DNA of 64,000 nucleotides from Actinoallomurus vinaceus (lineage in GTDB: Bacteria; Actinomycetota; Actinomycetes; Streptosporangiales; Streptosporangiaceae), in contig NZ_BAABHK010000006.1 in the NCBI RefSeq assembly GCF_039542055.1, positions 527,016 to 591,015 of the forward strand, given 5' to 3'. The translations under genes were made by a program, and so were the position numbers. Positions 44,056 through 52,164 of this stretch are shown here, piece after piece; position 1 is the first letter of the stretch, and every line of letters starts with the position of its first letter. The notes below the pieces were generated by a model, which worked only from the letters and a program-made list of their open reading frames with translations, searched no databases and was not told the origin of the DNA.

Positions 44056-45315
44056 GTGAGAAACCGCATGAACGTGTTCGAGTCCCTCGAGTCAGAGGTC
44101 CGGAGCTACTGCCGGGGATGGCCGACGGTCTTCCAGAAGGCGTCCGGCAGCCACTTGTACGACGAGAACGGCCGTGCCTTCCTCGATTTCTTCGCCGGTG
44201 CGGGGACCCTCAATTACGGCCACAACAATCCGGTGCTCAAAGAACGGCTCATCGCCTATCTGACCGACGACAACATCGTGCACGGCCTGGACATGCACAC
44301 GGTCGCCAAGCGCGACTTCCTTGAAACGTTCCAGGAGGTGATCCTCGCCCCGCGCGGCCTCGACTACAAGATCCAGTTTCCCGGGCCGGCGGGCACCAAC
44401 GCCGTCGAGGCGGCGCTGAAGCTGGCCCGCAAGTACACCGGCCGCGAGACGATCGTCAGCTTCACCAACGCCTTCCACGGCATGTCGCTCGGGGCGCTGG
44501 CGGTCACCGGAAACTCGATGAAGCGCAGCGGGGCCGGCATCCCGCTGAACCACGCCGTCCGCATGCCGTTCGACAACTACCTCGACGGGCGGACCCCCGA
44601 CTTCCTCTTCTTCGAGCGCCTGCTGGGCGACAGCGGAAGCGGCCTGGACACGCCCGCGGCCGTCATTGTCGAGACCGTGCAGGGCGAGGGCGGGCTCAAC
44701 GTGGCCAGTCCGGAATGGCTCCGTGGACTCGCCGACCTGTGCAAGCGGCAGGACATCCTGCTCATCGTCGACGACGTGCAGATGGGCTGCGGCCGAACCG
44801 GACCGTTCTTCAGCTTCGAGGACGCCGGCATCGTCCCGGACATCGTGTGTCTGTCGAAGTCGCTCAGCGGGTACGGTCTGCCGTTCGCCGTCACCCTGCT
44901 TCGGCCGGAACTCGACGTGTGGGAGCCGGGCGAGCACAACGGCACCTTCCGCGGGCCGGGACCGGCCTTCGTCACCGCCGCCGCGGCGATGGACTTCTGG
45001 ACCGACGAGGGCATGGAGAAGCAGACGCTCGCCAAGCGCGACCAGATCGAAGGGGAGCTCCGGGGCATCGCGGCGGCCCACCCGGAGCAGGTCACCGGGC
45101 TTCGCGGGCGTGGCATGGCCCAGGGGATCGCCTTCGCCGAACCGGCGCACGCCCCGGCCGTGTGCCGCGCGGCGTTCGACCGCGGCCTGCTGATGGAGAC
45201 CTCCGGCCCGGAGGACGAGGTCGCGAAGCTGCTGCCGCCCCTCACCACGACCGCCGCCGAACTCGCCGAAGGCCTGCAGATCCTGACCGACTCGGTCGAC
45301 GCGGTCCTCGTCTGA
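44056..45315 (+). CDS. ectB: Diaminobutyrate--2-oxoglutarate transaminase
   Basis: The fold-type I PLP enzyme is 419 residues. Hallmarks are ESEVRSYCRGWPTVFQKA, FFAGAGTLNYGHNNP, the Asp of LLIVDDVQMGCGRTG, and the Schiff-base Lys in VCLSKSLSGYGLP. It makes L-2,4-diaminobutyrate from aspartate semialdehyde. GTG 44056 sits 4 nt after AGGAG; ATG 44068 (MNVFESLESEV) is the conventional start but lies 16 nt from that SD. It follows ectA by 17 nt. Confidence 0.96.
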   Translation: MRNRMNVFESLESEVRSYCRGWPTVFQKASGSHLYDENGRAFLDFFAGAGTLNYGHNNPVLKERLIAYLTDDNIVHGLDMHTVAKRDFLETFQEVILAPRGLDYKIQFPGPAGTNAVEAALKLARKYTGRETIVSFTNAFHGMSLGALAVTGNSMKRSGAGIPLNHAVRMPFDNYLDGRTPDFLFFERLLGDSGSGLDTPAAVIVETVQGEGGLNVASPEWLRGLADLCKRQDILLIVDDVQMGCGRTGPFFSFEDAGIVPDIVCLSKSLSGYGLPFAVTLLRPELDVWEPGEHNGTFRGPGPAFVTAAAAMDFWTDEGMEKQTLAKRDQIEGELRGIAAAHPEQVTGLRGRGMAQGIAFAEPAHAPAVCRAAFDRGLLMETSGPEDEVAKLLPPLTTTAAELAEGLQILTDSVDAVLV

Positions 45316-45402
45316 GCCACCACCCCCGACCGTCTGGGCCACCACCCCGATCGGCTCAGCCACCCCCCGATTCACCCGCAAGCCACCGGAAGGAGCGGTC
45401 CA

Positions 45403-45795
45403 ATGATCGTGCGCACGCTCGATGAGATCACCGGGACCGAACGCGACGTCGAGGCGCCGACCTGGCGCAGCCGCCGGCTCGTCCTGGCGAAGGAGAAGGT
45501 CGGTTTCTCGCTGCACGACACCGTCCTGTACGCCGGCACCGAGACCCGGATGTGGTACGCGAACCACATCGAGGCGGTCTACTGCATCGGCGGCCAGGGC
45601 GAGCTCGTCAACGAGGAGACCGGTGAGAAGCACCGGCTCGAGCCCGGGACCATGTACCTCCTCGACGGGCACGAGCACCACGTCGTCCGCGCCCACACGG
45701 ATCTGCGCACCGTCTGTGTCTTCAACCCTCCGGTCACCGGCCGAGAGGTGCACGACGAGAACGGCGTCTACCCGCTGATAACCGAAGAGACGTGA
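45403..45795 (+). CDS. ectC: L-ectoine synthase
   Basis: The 130-residue cupin begins MIVRTLDEITGTERDVEAPT and carries EAVYCIGGQGELV, MYLLDGHEHHVVRAHTDL and VCVFNPPVTGREVHD. It cyclises N-gamma-acetyl-diaminobutyrate to ectoine and needs iron. ATG 45403 has GGAAGGAG upstream. The 87-nt gap after ectB holds three CCACC-rich short repeats. Confidence 0.97.
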   Translation: MIVRTLDEITGTERDVEAPTWRSRRLVLAKEKVGFSLHDTVLYAGTETRMWYANHIEAVYCIGGQGELVNEETGEKHRLEPGTMYLLDGHEHHVVRAHTDLRTVCVFNPPVTGREVHDENGVYPLITEET

Positions 45796-45873
45796 GCCAC
45801 CGGTGATCCGGAACGGCGGAGACGCCCTCTTCCACCCCGACCCCCGGACCACGGCACGATTGGAATGCGAGCG

Positions 45874-46782
45874 ATGACCGAGCACGCCTGCCCCACCCCC
45901 GGCCCGAACGACCTGTACCCCACTCGCCGCGCTGGCGAGCCGGCCCTGCTCTACCGAACCGACCCGGTCGTCCACGGGAACGTCGACGGCCCGATCGACC
46001 AGGAGACCCTGGTCGCGTACGACGCCGACGGCTTCCTGACCGTCGACGAGCTGCTCGCCCCGGAGGAGGTCGAGCGCTACCGCGCGGAGCTGCGGCGGCT
46101 CGCCGCCGACGAGGCCGTCCTGCGCGACGACCGGACGATCACCGAGCGCGGGTCCGACGAGATCCGGTCGATCTTCGAGGTGCACAAGGTCAGTGACGTG
46201 TTCGCGGAGCTCGTCACGGACCCGCGCGTCGTCGGCCGCGCCCGCCAGCTCCTCGGGTCGGACGTGTACGTCCACCAGAGCCGGGTGAACTACAAGCCCG
46301 GTTTCAAGGGCAAGGACTTCTACTGGCACTCCGACTTCGAGACGTGGCACGCCGAGGACGGCATGCCCCGGATGCGCGCCGTCAGCATCTCGATCGCGCT
46401 GACGGAGAACTTCGTCCACAACGGCGGCTTGATGATCATGCCGGGCTCGCACAAGACCTTCGTGTCCTGTGTGGGAGAGACGCCCGCGGACCACTACAAG
46501 GAGTCGCTGCGCGGCCAGGAGGTCGGCACCCCCGACCCCGACAGCCTGTCGATCCTCGCCGACAAGCACGGCATCGAGCTGTTCACCGGCCCGGCCGGGT
46601 CGGCGACGATGTTCGACTGCAACTGCATGCACGGATCGAACGGCAACATCACCCCCTTCCCCCGCTCGAACATCTTCATCGTGTTCAACAGCGTGGAGAA
46701 CACCTGCGAGGAGCCGTTCGCCGCTCCCTCGCGACGTCCCGAGTTCATCGCCGCCCGCGACTTCACGCCGGTCGGCGCGTAG
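45874..46782 (+). CDS. ectD: Ectoine 5-hydroxylase
   Basis: The 302-residue Fe(II)/2-oxoglutarate dioxygenase has the facial triad in DFYWHSDFETWHAEDG (His-x-Asp) and NCMHGSNGN (His), and the EctD signature VHQSRVNYKPGFKGKDF. It hydroxylates ectoine to 5-hydroxyectoine. ATG 45874 is used; ATG 45865 adds three residues. It completes the biosynthetic set. Confidence 0.97.
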   Translation: MTEHACPTPGPNDLYPTRRAGEPALLYRTDPVVHGNVDGPIDQETLVAYDADGFLTVDELLAPEEVERYRAELRRLAADEAVLRDDRTITERGSDEIRSIFEVHKVSDVFAELVTDPRVVGRARQLLGSDVYVHQSRVNYKPGFKGKDFYWHSDFETWHAEDGMPRMRAVSISIALTENFVHNGGLMIMPGSHKTFVSCVGETPADHYKESLRGQEVGTPDPDSLSILADKHGIELFTGPAGSATMFDCNCMHGSNGNITPFPRSNIFIVFNSVENTCEEPFAAPSRRPEFIAARDFTPVGA

Positions 46783-46857
46783 CAGGACCCCCGCCCATCG
46801 CGGCCGCCGGGGAGCACCCCGGCGGCCGTGGTGGGCACTGGACACTGGAGAGCCCCC

Positions 46858-47745
46858 ATGACCTCAACACGACGCGACTTCCTCCGCAGCGCCGCCCTGC
46901 TCGCCGGCGCCGCCCCCCTCGCGGCCGCCTGCTCCACCACCGACCCGGCCAAGGAACGCTCGGGCGGCGGCACCCTGGCCCGTGCCAAGCAGCAGGGCTA
47001 CATCCAGGTCGGCTTCGCGAACGAGTCGCCCTACGGCTACACCGACACGAGCGGGAAACTGACCGGCGAGGCCCCCGAACTGGCCCGGGTGGTTTTCAAG
47101 GAGCTCGGCATCCCCGACGTCAAGGGCGTCCAGCTCGACTTCGGCGGCCTCATCGGCGGGCTGCAGGCCCGCCGCTTCGACGTCATCGCCGCGGGGATGT
47201 TCGTCACGCCGGAGCGGTGCGCGCAGGTCGCCTTCGCCGACCCGGACTACATCGCCACGACCGGGTTCATGGTGCCCAAGGGCAACCCCAAGGGGATCCA
47301 GCGCTTCGAGGACGCGGCCAAGAAGAACGTCAAACTGGGCGTGCTCACCGGTGCCGTCGAAGGCGACTACGCCACGAAGCTCGGGGTGAAGAAGGACAAC
47401 ATCAAGACGTTCGCCGACCAGCCGAGCGCCTACGAAGGGCTCAAGGCCGGCCGGATCGACGCGATCGCGCTCACCCGGATCTCCCTCGTCGACACGCTGA
47501 AGAAGCACGCGGGCGCGCCGTACGAGGTCACCCCGTCATTCATCCCGCAGATCGGCGGCAAGCCGCAGTACGGCGCCGGCGCGTTCGCGTTCCGCAAGGC
47601 GGACAGCGACCTGCTCTCCGCGTTCAACGGCAAGCTCGCCGAGCTGAAGCAGAGCGGCCGCCTGCTGGGCATCATCCAGCCGTTCGGGTTCGGCAAGGCC
47701 GAGCTGCCGGGGGCGCACACGGCCGCCGAACTCTGCAAGGGCTGA
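46858..47745 (+). CDS. ehuB: Ectoine/hydroxyectoine ABC transporter, substrate-binding protein
   Basis: The 295-residue protein has a twin-arginine lipoprotein signal (STRRDFLRSAALLAG, then lipobox LAAAC). It is a family 3 solute-binding protein: IQVGFANESPYGYTDTSGKL, LIGGLQARRFDVIAAGMFVT and ERCAQVAFADPDYIATTGFM fit EhuB. It captures ectoines outside the membrane and delivers them to EhuC/EhuD. It starts 75 nt after ectD on the same strand. Confidence 0.93.
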   Translation: MTSTRRDFLRSAALLAGAAPLAAACSTTDPAKERSGGGTLARAKQQGYIQVGFANESPYGYTDTSGKLTGEAPELARVVFKELGIPDVKGVQLDFGGLIGGLQARRFDVIAAGMFVTPERCAQVAFADPDYIATTGFMVPKGNPKGIQRFEDAAKKNVKLGVLTGAVEGDYATKLGVKKDNIKTFADQPSAYEGLKAGRIDAIALTRISLVDTLKKHAGAPYEVTPSFIPQIGGKPQYGAGAFAFRKADSDLLSAFNGKLAELKQSGRLLGIIQPFGFGKAELPGAHTAAELCKG

Positions 47746-47749
47746 TCCG

Positions 47750-48463
47750 GTGTCGCAGATCCTGCACGCCTACCCGCTCCTGCTCAGGGGCGCCTGGATC
47801 ACCGTGCAGCTCACCCTGTACAGCGCCGTGGTCGCGCTCGTGCTCGCCATGGCCTTCGGGGTCATCGGCGCCGTGGGCGGCCGAGTGGCCCGGGCGATCG
47901 CCCGGGTGTACGTGGAGTTCTTCCGCGGCTCGGCCACGCTCGTCCTGATGTACTGGCTGTTCTACGCGCTGCCGCTGGTCGGGTTCCGGTTCCAGCCCAT
48001 GGTGGCGGGCGTGCTCGCCCTCTCGCTCAACTACGGCGCGTACGGTGCGGAGGTCGTGCGCGGCGCCATCAGGGCGGTGCCCACCGCGCAGTACGAGGCG
48101 ACGGTCGCGCTGAACATGCCGACGTACCAGCGGGTTCGCCGGGTCATCCTGCCGCAGGCGGTCGCGCTGATGCTGCCGCCCTTCGGGAACCTGCTGATCG
48201 AGCTGCTCAAGGCGACGGCCGTGGTGTCGCTGATCTCGATCGCGGACCTCACCTTCCGGGCCCAGCAGCTGCGCGCCGCGACCGGTCAGACGGCCGCGGC
48301 GTTCGTGGCCGTCCTGGTGATGTACTTCGTGATCGCGCAGGTCCTCCAGTTGTTCGTCCGCTATCTGGAGCGGCGTACCGCCCGGATGCTCGGCCGCCGG
48401 CCGCAGCGGAAGGCCATGGCAACGGCCCCGATCGCGACCGGAACGGGGGCGGGCCTCCAATGA
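47750..48463 (+). CDS. ehuC: Ectoine/hydroxyectoine ABC transporter permease
   Basis: The 237-residue polar amino-acid-type permease has about five helices and the EAA loop EATVALNMPTYQRVRRVILP-like stretch before QAVALMLPPFGNLLIELLKA. It starts at GTG 47750, 4 nt after ehuB, and overlaps ehuD by ATGA. It forms the channel with EhuD. Confidence 0.92.
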   Translation: MSQILHAYPLLLRGAWITVQLTLYSAVVALVLAMAFGVIGAVGGRVARAIARVYVEFFRGSATLVLMYWLFYALPLVGFRFQPMVAGVLALSLNYGAYGAEVVRGAIRAVPTAQYEATVALNMPTYQRVRRVILPQAVALMLPPFGNLLIELLKATAVVSLISIADLTFRAQQLRAATGQTAAAFVAVLVMYFVIAQVLQLFVRYLERRTARMLGRRPQRKAMATAPIATGTGAGLQ

Positions 48464-49113
48464 TCTGGGACTGGAACTTCGCCGGCAAGATCCTGCCCGA
48501 CCTGCTGAAAGGGCTGCGCGTCACCGTCGAGGCCACGCTTCTGGCCTACGTGGTCGCGCTGGTCCTCGGCCTGGTCTGGGCCGTGCTGCGGCGTTCGGGC
48601 GGCCTGGTCGTGGGTCAGGTCGTCCGGTGGATCGTGGAGTTCGTGCGCAGCACGCCGCTGCTCGTGCAGCTGTTCTTCCTCTTCTACGTCCTGCCGAGCG
48701 CCGGAGTGCGGTTCAGCGCGTTCGTCACCGGCGTCATCGGGCTGGGCCTGCACTACTCCACCTACACCTCCGAGGTGTACCGCGCGGGGATCGACGACGT
48801 GCCCCGAGGCCAGTGGGAGGCGAGCACCGCGCTGAACCTGCCCCGTCACCGCGTGTGGTTCGGCGTCGTGCTGCCCCAGGCGATCCCCAGGGTCATCCCG
48901 ACCCTGGGCAACTACCTGATCGCCATGTTCAAGGACTCGCCTCTGCTGCTGGCGATCACGGTGCCGGAGATGCTCGGCGCGGCGTACGCCGTCGGGACCC
49001 ACTACTTCCGCTACCTGGAGCCGATCACGATCGCGGGAGTGCTCTTCGTGATCGTCAGCGTCCTGGCCTCCATCCTCACCCGACGCCTGGAGAGGCGCTA
49101 TGGCAACCACTGA
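48460..49113 (+). CDS. ehuD: Ectoine/hydroxyectoine ABC transporter permease
   Basis: The 217-residue second permease contains FVRSTPLLVQLFFLFYVLPS, EVYRAGIDDVPRGQWEASTA and VLPQAIPRVIPTLGNYLIAM, typical of the HisM/GlnP type. It overlaps ehuC (4 nt) and ehuA (14 nt), so translation is tightly coupled. Confidence 0.93.
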   Translation: MIWDWNFAGKILPDLLKGLRVTVEATLLAYVVALVLGLVWAVLRRSGGLVVGQVVRWIVEFVRSTPLLVQLFFLFYVLPSAGVRFSAFVTGVIGLGLHYSTYTSEVYRAGIDDVPRGQWEASTALNLPRHRVWFGVVLPQAIPRVIPTLGNYLIAMFKDSPLLLAITVPEMLGAAYAVGTHYFRYLEPITIAGVLFVIVSVLASILTRRLERRYGNH

Positions 49114-49915
49114 CTCCACCCCCGAGGCCGCGCTGCCGCAGAACGACGCGCGCGGCATCCGCTTCGAGAAGGTCGTGAAGCGGTTCGGCGACAACGTCGT
49201 GCTGCGCGAGCTGGACTTCGCCGTCGCCCCCGGCGAGCGGGTCACGCTCATCGGCCCGAGCGGGTCGGGCAAGACGACGATCCTGCGCCTGCTCATGACC
49301 CTGGAGCGGGTCGACGACGGCGTCATCTGGCTGGGCGGCGACTCGCTGTCGCACATGGAGCGCGGCGGCCGGCTGGTGCCCGCCGACGAGAAGCACCTGC
49401 GCCGTCTCCGTTCGGAGATCGGCATGGTGTTCCAGCAGTTCAACCTGTTCCCGAACATGTCGGTGCTGCGCAACGTGACCGAGGCGCCGGTCCACGTGCT
49501 CAAGGTGCCGAAGAGCGAGGCCGCCGAGCGGGCGGGCGAACTGCTGGAGATGGTCGGCCTGGCGGACAAGGCCGACGCCCATCCGTCGCAGCTGTCGGGC
49601 GGGCAGCAGCAGCGGGTCGCCATCGCCCGCGCGCTCGCGATGCGGCCGAAGGTGCTGCTGCTCGACGAGGTGACCTCGGCGCTGGACCCGGAACTGGTCG
49701 GCGAGGTGCTCGACGTCCTGCGGCAGGTCGCCGAGACGACGGACATCACCATGCTGTGCGTCACCCATGAGATGCGCTTCGCGCGTGACGTCTCCAACAG
49801 GGTGCTCGTGTTCGACAAGGGGCAGATCGTCGAGGAGGGGAGTCCCGAGAAGATCTTCACCGATCCGGATCATCCCCGTACGCAGGAGTTCCTGCGCGCG
49901 GTCATCGACCAGTAG
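49100..49915 (+). CDS. ehuA: Ectoine/hydroxyectoine ABC transporter ATPase
   Basis: The 271-residue ATPase has Walker A LIGPSGSGKTTILRLL, Q-loop VFQQFNLFPNMSVLRN, signature LSGGQQQRVAIARAL, Walker B VLLLDEVTSALDPE and the H-loop CVTHEMRF. It powers ectoine uptake. It is the last gene of the run and is followed by a terminator at 49925-49952. Confidence 0.95.
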   Translation: MATTDSTPEAALPQNDARGIRFEKVVKRFGDNVVLRELDFAVAPGERVTLIGPSGSGKTTILRLLMTLERVDDGVIWLGGDSLSHMERGGRLVPADEKHLRRLRSEIGMVFQQFNLFPNMSVLRNVTEAPVHVLKVPKSEAAERAGELLEMVGLADKADAHPSQLSGGQQQRVAIARALAMRPKVLLLDEVTSALDPELVGEVLDVLRQVAETTDITMLCVTHEMRFARDVSNRVLVFDKGQIVEEGSPEKIFTDPDHPRTQEFLRAVIDQ

Positions 49916-49924
49916 GAGTCCGCA

Positions 49925-49952
49925 GCGCCGCCGCGGACCGGTGCGGCGGCGC
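49925..49952 (+). terminator. Hairpin terminator after ehuA
   Basis: GCGCCGCCGC (49925-49934) and GCGGCGGCGC (49943-49952) form a perfect 10-bp stem with an 8-nt loop, 9 nt after the ehuA stop. Confidence 0.7.
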
Positions 49953-50060
49953 GATGGAGTGCGAGGTGATCCTCGAGCGGCACCGCCGATGCGGTCGCCG
50001 CCGATGAGGCGCGCGGATGCCCGAGACCGGCCACGTGATGGACGGGTCTTGCGCTGCGGT

Positions 50061-50093
50061 CTAGGTTAGGTATTACCTCTTAATGTCATGACA
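50061..50093. promoter_or_regulatory. Operator-like palindromes before the inositol-type operon
   Basis: AGGTATTACCT (50068-50078) and TGTCATGACA (50084-50093) lie in an AT-rich patch ~130 bp before the dehydrogenase gene. They are the only such elements in the 308-bp gap after ehuA and may mark the operon promoter and operator. Nothing else is seen in the gap. Confidence 0.4.
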
Positions 50094-50223
50094 ATCGCGT
50101 TCCCGCGATGGAGCGTTCCAACGGCGCTACCAGGTCCTCGAGCATCCCTCGAGGACTCAGGCGCCGTACCGCTTCGCCGGTTTCGTGAGCGTCCGACACG
50201 ACATCGCCCACCAGGAGGACTCT

Positions 50224-51231
50224 ATGAGAATCGGGCTCGCCGGGGCAGGCCGCATCGGTGCCCGGCACGCTGAGACCCTTCGCGCGCTGCCCTCCGTCGA
50301 ATCCTTCGTGGTGGCCGATCCGGACGCCGACCGGGCGCACCGGATCGCCGAGGAGTACGGAGGGCGCGTCGCCGACTCGGTCGACGCGCTCTTCGACGCC
50401 GGGCTGGACGGCCTGGTGGTCGCCGCCGCGACGGACGCGCACGCCGAGCTCGTGATCCGTGCCGCGCGAGCGGGGTTGCCGACCTTCTGCGAGAAGCCCC
50501 TCGCCCCCGACAGTGTTGGAACGCTCCAAGTCGTCCAGGCGGTTCGCGGCACCGGAACGCCGGTCCACGTCGGCTTCCAGCGGCGCTTCGACGTCGGCCA
50601 CGTCGCGCTCCGGGACGCCATCGCCGCGGGCCGCCTCGGCCGGCTCCACACCGTACGGTCCTGCACGCTCGACCCCGCTCCGCCGCCCGCCGCCTACGTC
50701 AGGGTCTCCGGCGGGATCTTCCGCGACTGCGCGGTGCACGACATCGACGCCGTCCGGTTCGTCACCGGGCGGCAGGTCGTCGAGGTGACGGCGTCCGGAG
50801 CGAACAAGGGGGAGGACTACTTCGCCGAGAGCGGCGACGTGGACACCTGTGCCGCGCTCCTCACCCTCGACGACGGCACGCTCGCCATCATCTCCGAGAC
50901 CCGCTACAACGGCGCCGGCTACGACGTCCGCTTCGAGGCGCTGGGGTCCAAGGACAGCCTCGCCGCAGGCTTCGGCGAGCAGACCCCGCTGACCCCGGTC
51001 GACGGCGGGTCGGCGGCCGGAACGCTCGGCGCCCTGCCGTGCCAGGGCTTCCTGGAGCGCTTCGGGCCGGCGTACGAGGCCGAGATCGCGGCCTTCGTCC
51101 GGGTCGCCGCCGGACAGGCCGACAGCCCGTGCCCCCCGGAGGAGGCGCTCGAGGGGTTCTACGTGGCCGAGGCATGCGACCGCTCCCGCCGGGAACGGCG
51201 CACCGTGACGATCGAGGAGGTCCGGCAGTGA
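50224..51231 (+). CDS. Gfo/Idh/MocA oxidoreductase, inositol 2-dehydrogenase-like
   Basis: The 335-residue protein has the Rossmann GLAGAGRIGARHAETL, the EKP motif CEKPLAPDSV, and the catalytic Asp-His pair in FRDCAVHDIDAVRF. This fits IolG-type polyol/sugar dehydrogenases. ATG 50224 has CAGGAGG upstream. It overlaps the isomerase by GTGA, pointing to a shared inositol or inosose pathway, although the rest of an iol set is absent here. Confidence 0.9.
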   Translation: MRIGLAGAGRIGARHAETLRALPSVESFVVADPDADRAHRIAEEYGGRVADSVDALFDAGLDGLVVAAATDAHAELVIRAARAGLPTFCEKPLAPDSVGTLQVVQAVRGTGTPVHVGFQRRFDVGHVALRDAIAAGRLGRLHTVRSCTLDPAPPPAAYVRVSGGIFRDCAVHDIDAVRFVTGRQVVEVTASGANKGEDYFAESGDVDTCAALLTLDDGTLAIISETRYNGAGYDVRFEALGSKDSLAAGFGEQTPLTPVDGGSAAGTLGALPCQGFLERFGPAYEAEIAAFVRVAAGQADSPCPPEEALEGFYVAEACDRSRRERRTVTIEEVRQ

Positions 51232-52103
51232 GGATCGCGGGTGCGCCCGTCTCCTGGGGCGTGTGCGAGGTACCGGGGTGGGGCCACCAGATGGCCCCGG
51301 ACCGGGTGCTGGCCGAGATGCGCGACGCCGGCCTGGCCGCCACCGAGTTCGGCCCGGACGGGTTCCTGCCGGCCGATCCCACCGAGCGCGAGGCGCTGCT
51401 GGCGTCGTACGGGCTGACGGCGGTCGGCGGGTTCGTCCCCGTGGTCCTGCACGAGCCCGCGTACGATCCGCTGCCGGAGGTCGAGCGCGCGCTGCGCGGG
51501 TTCGGCGACGCGCGGATGCTCGTCCTGGCGGCCGCGACCGGCCAGGACGGGTACGACGAGCGCCCCGTGCTGTCCGCCGGGAACTGGACGGCGCTGCTGG
51601 CCAACCTCGACCGGATCGCCGCGCACGCCGCCGAGGGCGGGCGCCGGACCGTCCTGCATCCCCACGTCGGCACGGTCGTCGAACGGACGGACGAGGTCGA
51701 GCGGGTCCTGGCCGGCTCCCAGGTGCCACTCTGCCTGGACACCGGCCACCTGCTCATCGGCGGCACGGACCCCCTCGCACTGGCGCGGACGGCGGCGGAA
51801 CGCATCGCGCACGTGCATCTCAAGGACGTCGACGCGAGCGCCGCCGACCGCGTCCGCGCGGGGGAGTCCACCTACACCGAGGCCGTACGCGACGGGCTCT
51901 ACCGCCCGCTCGGCGCGGGCGACGTCGACACGGCCGGGATCGTGACGGCGCTCGACCAGGCCGGGTACGACGGCTGGTACGTCCTCGAGCAGGACACGAT
52001 CCTGGGCGCCGAGCCGGCCGCGGGCGGCGGCCCCGTCGACGATGTCCGGCGGAGCGTCGCCTTCCTCAACGGCCTGAAAAGCGTTGCCGACGTGCAACGT
52101 TAA
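51228..52103 (+). CDS. Sugar phosphate isomerase/epimerase, inosose dehydratase (IolE)-like
   Basis: The 291-residue TIM barrel contains APVSWGVCEVPGWG, EFGPDGFLPADP, metal-site stretches LHPHVGTVVE, LCLDTGHLLIGG and AHVHLKDVDAS, and the final WYVLEQDT. IolE proteins dehydrate 2-keto-myo-inositol. GTG 51228 overlaps the dehydrogenase stop. It probably uses the product of that enzyme. Confidence 0.88.
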   Translation: MRIAGAPVSWGVCEVPGWGHQMAPDRVLAEMRDAGLAATEFGPDGFLPADPTEREALLASYGLTAVGGFVPVVLHEPAYDPLPEVERALRGFGDARMLVLAAATGQDGYDERPVLSAGNWTALLANLDRIAAHAAEGGRRTVLHPHVGTVVERTDEVERVLAGSQVPLCLDTGHLLIGGTDPLALARTAAERIAHVHLKDVDASAADRVRAGESTYTEAVRDGLYRPLGAGDVDTAGIVTALDQAGYDGWYVLEQDTILGAEPAAGGGPVDDVRRSVAFLNGLKSVADVQR

Positions 52104-52164
52104 CCGGCCCACGTACGGGGAATGATCGCCCGCGTCAGGATGGGCAAGCCTCTCCCCCCGGCCC

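Noticed and set aside
44092..46845. 917-codon frame antisense to ectBCD
   Set aside because: Shadow of three certain genes.
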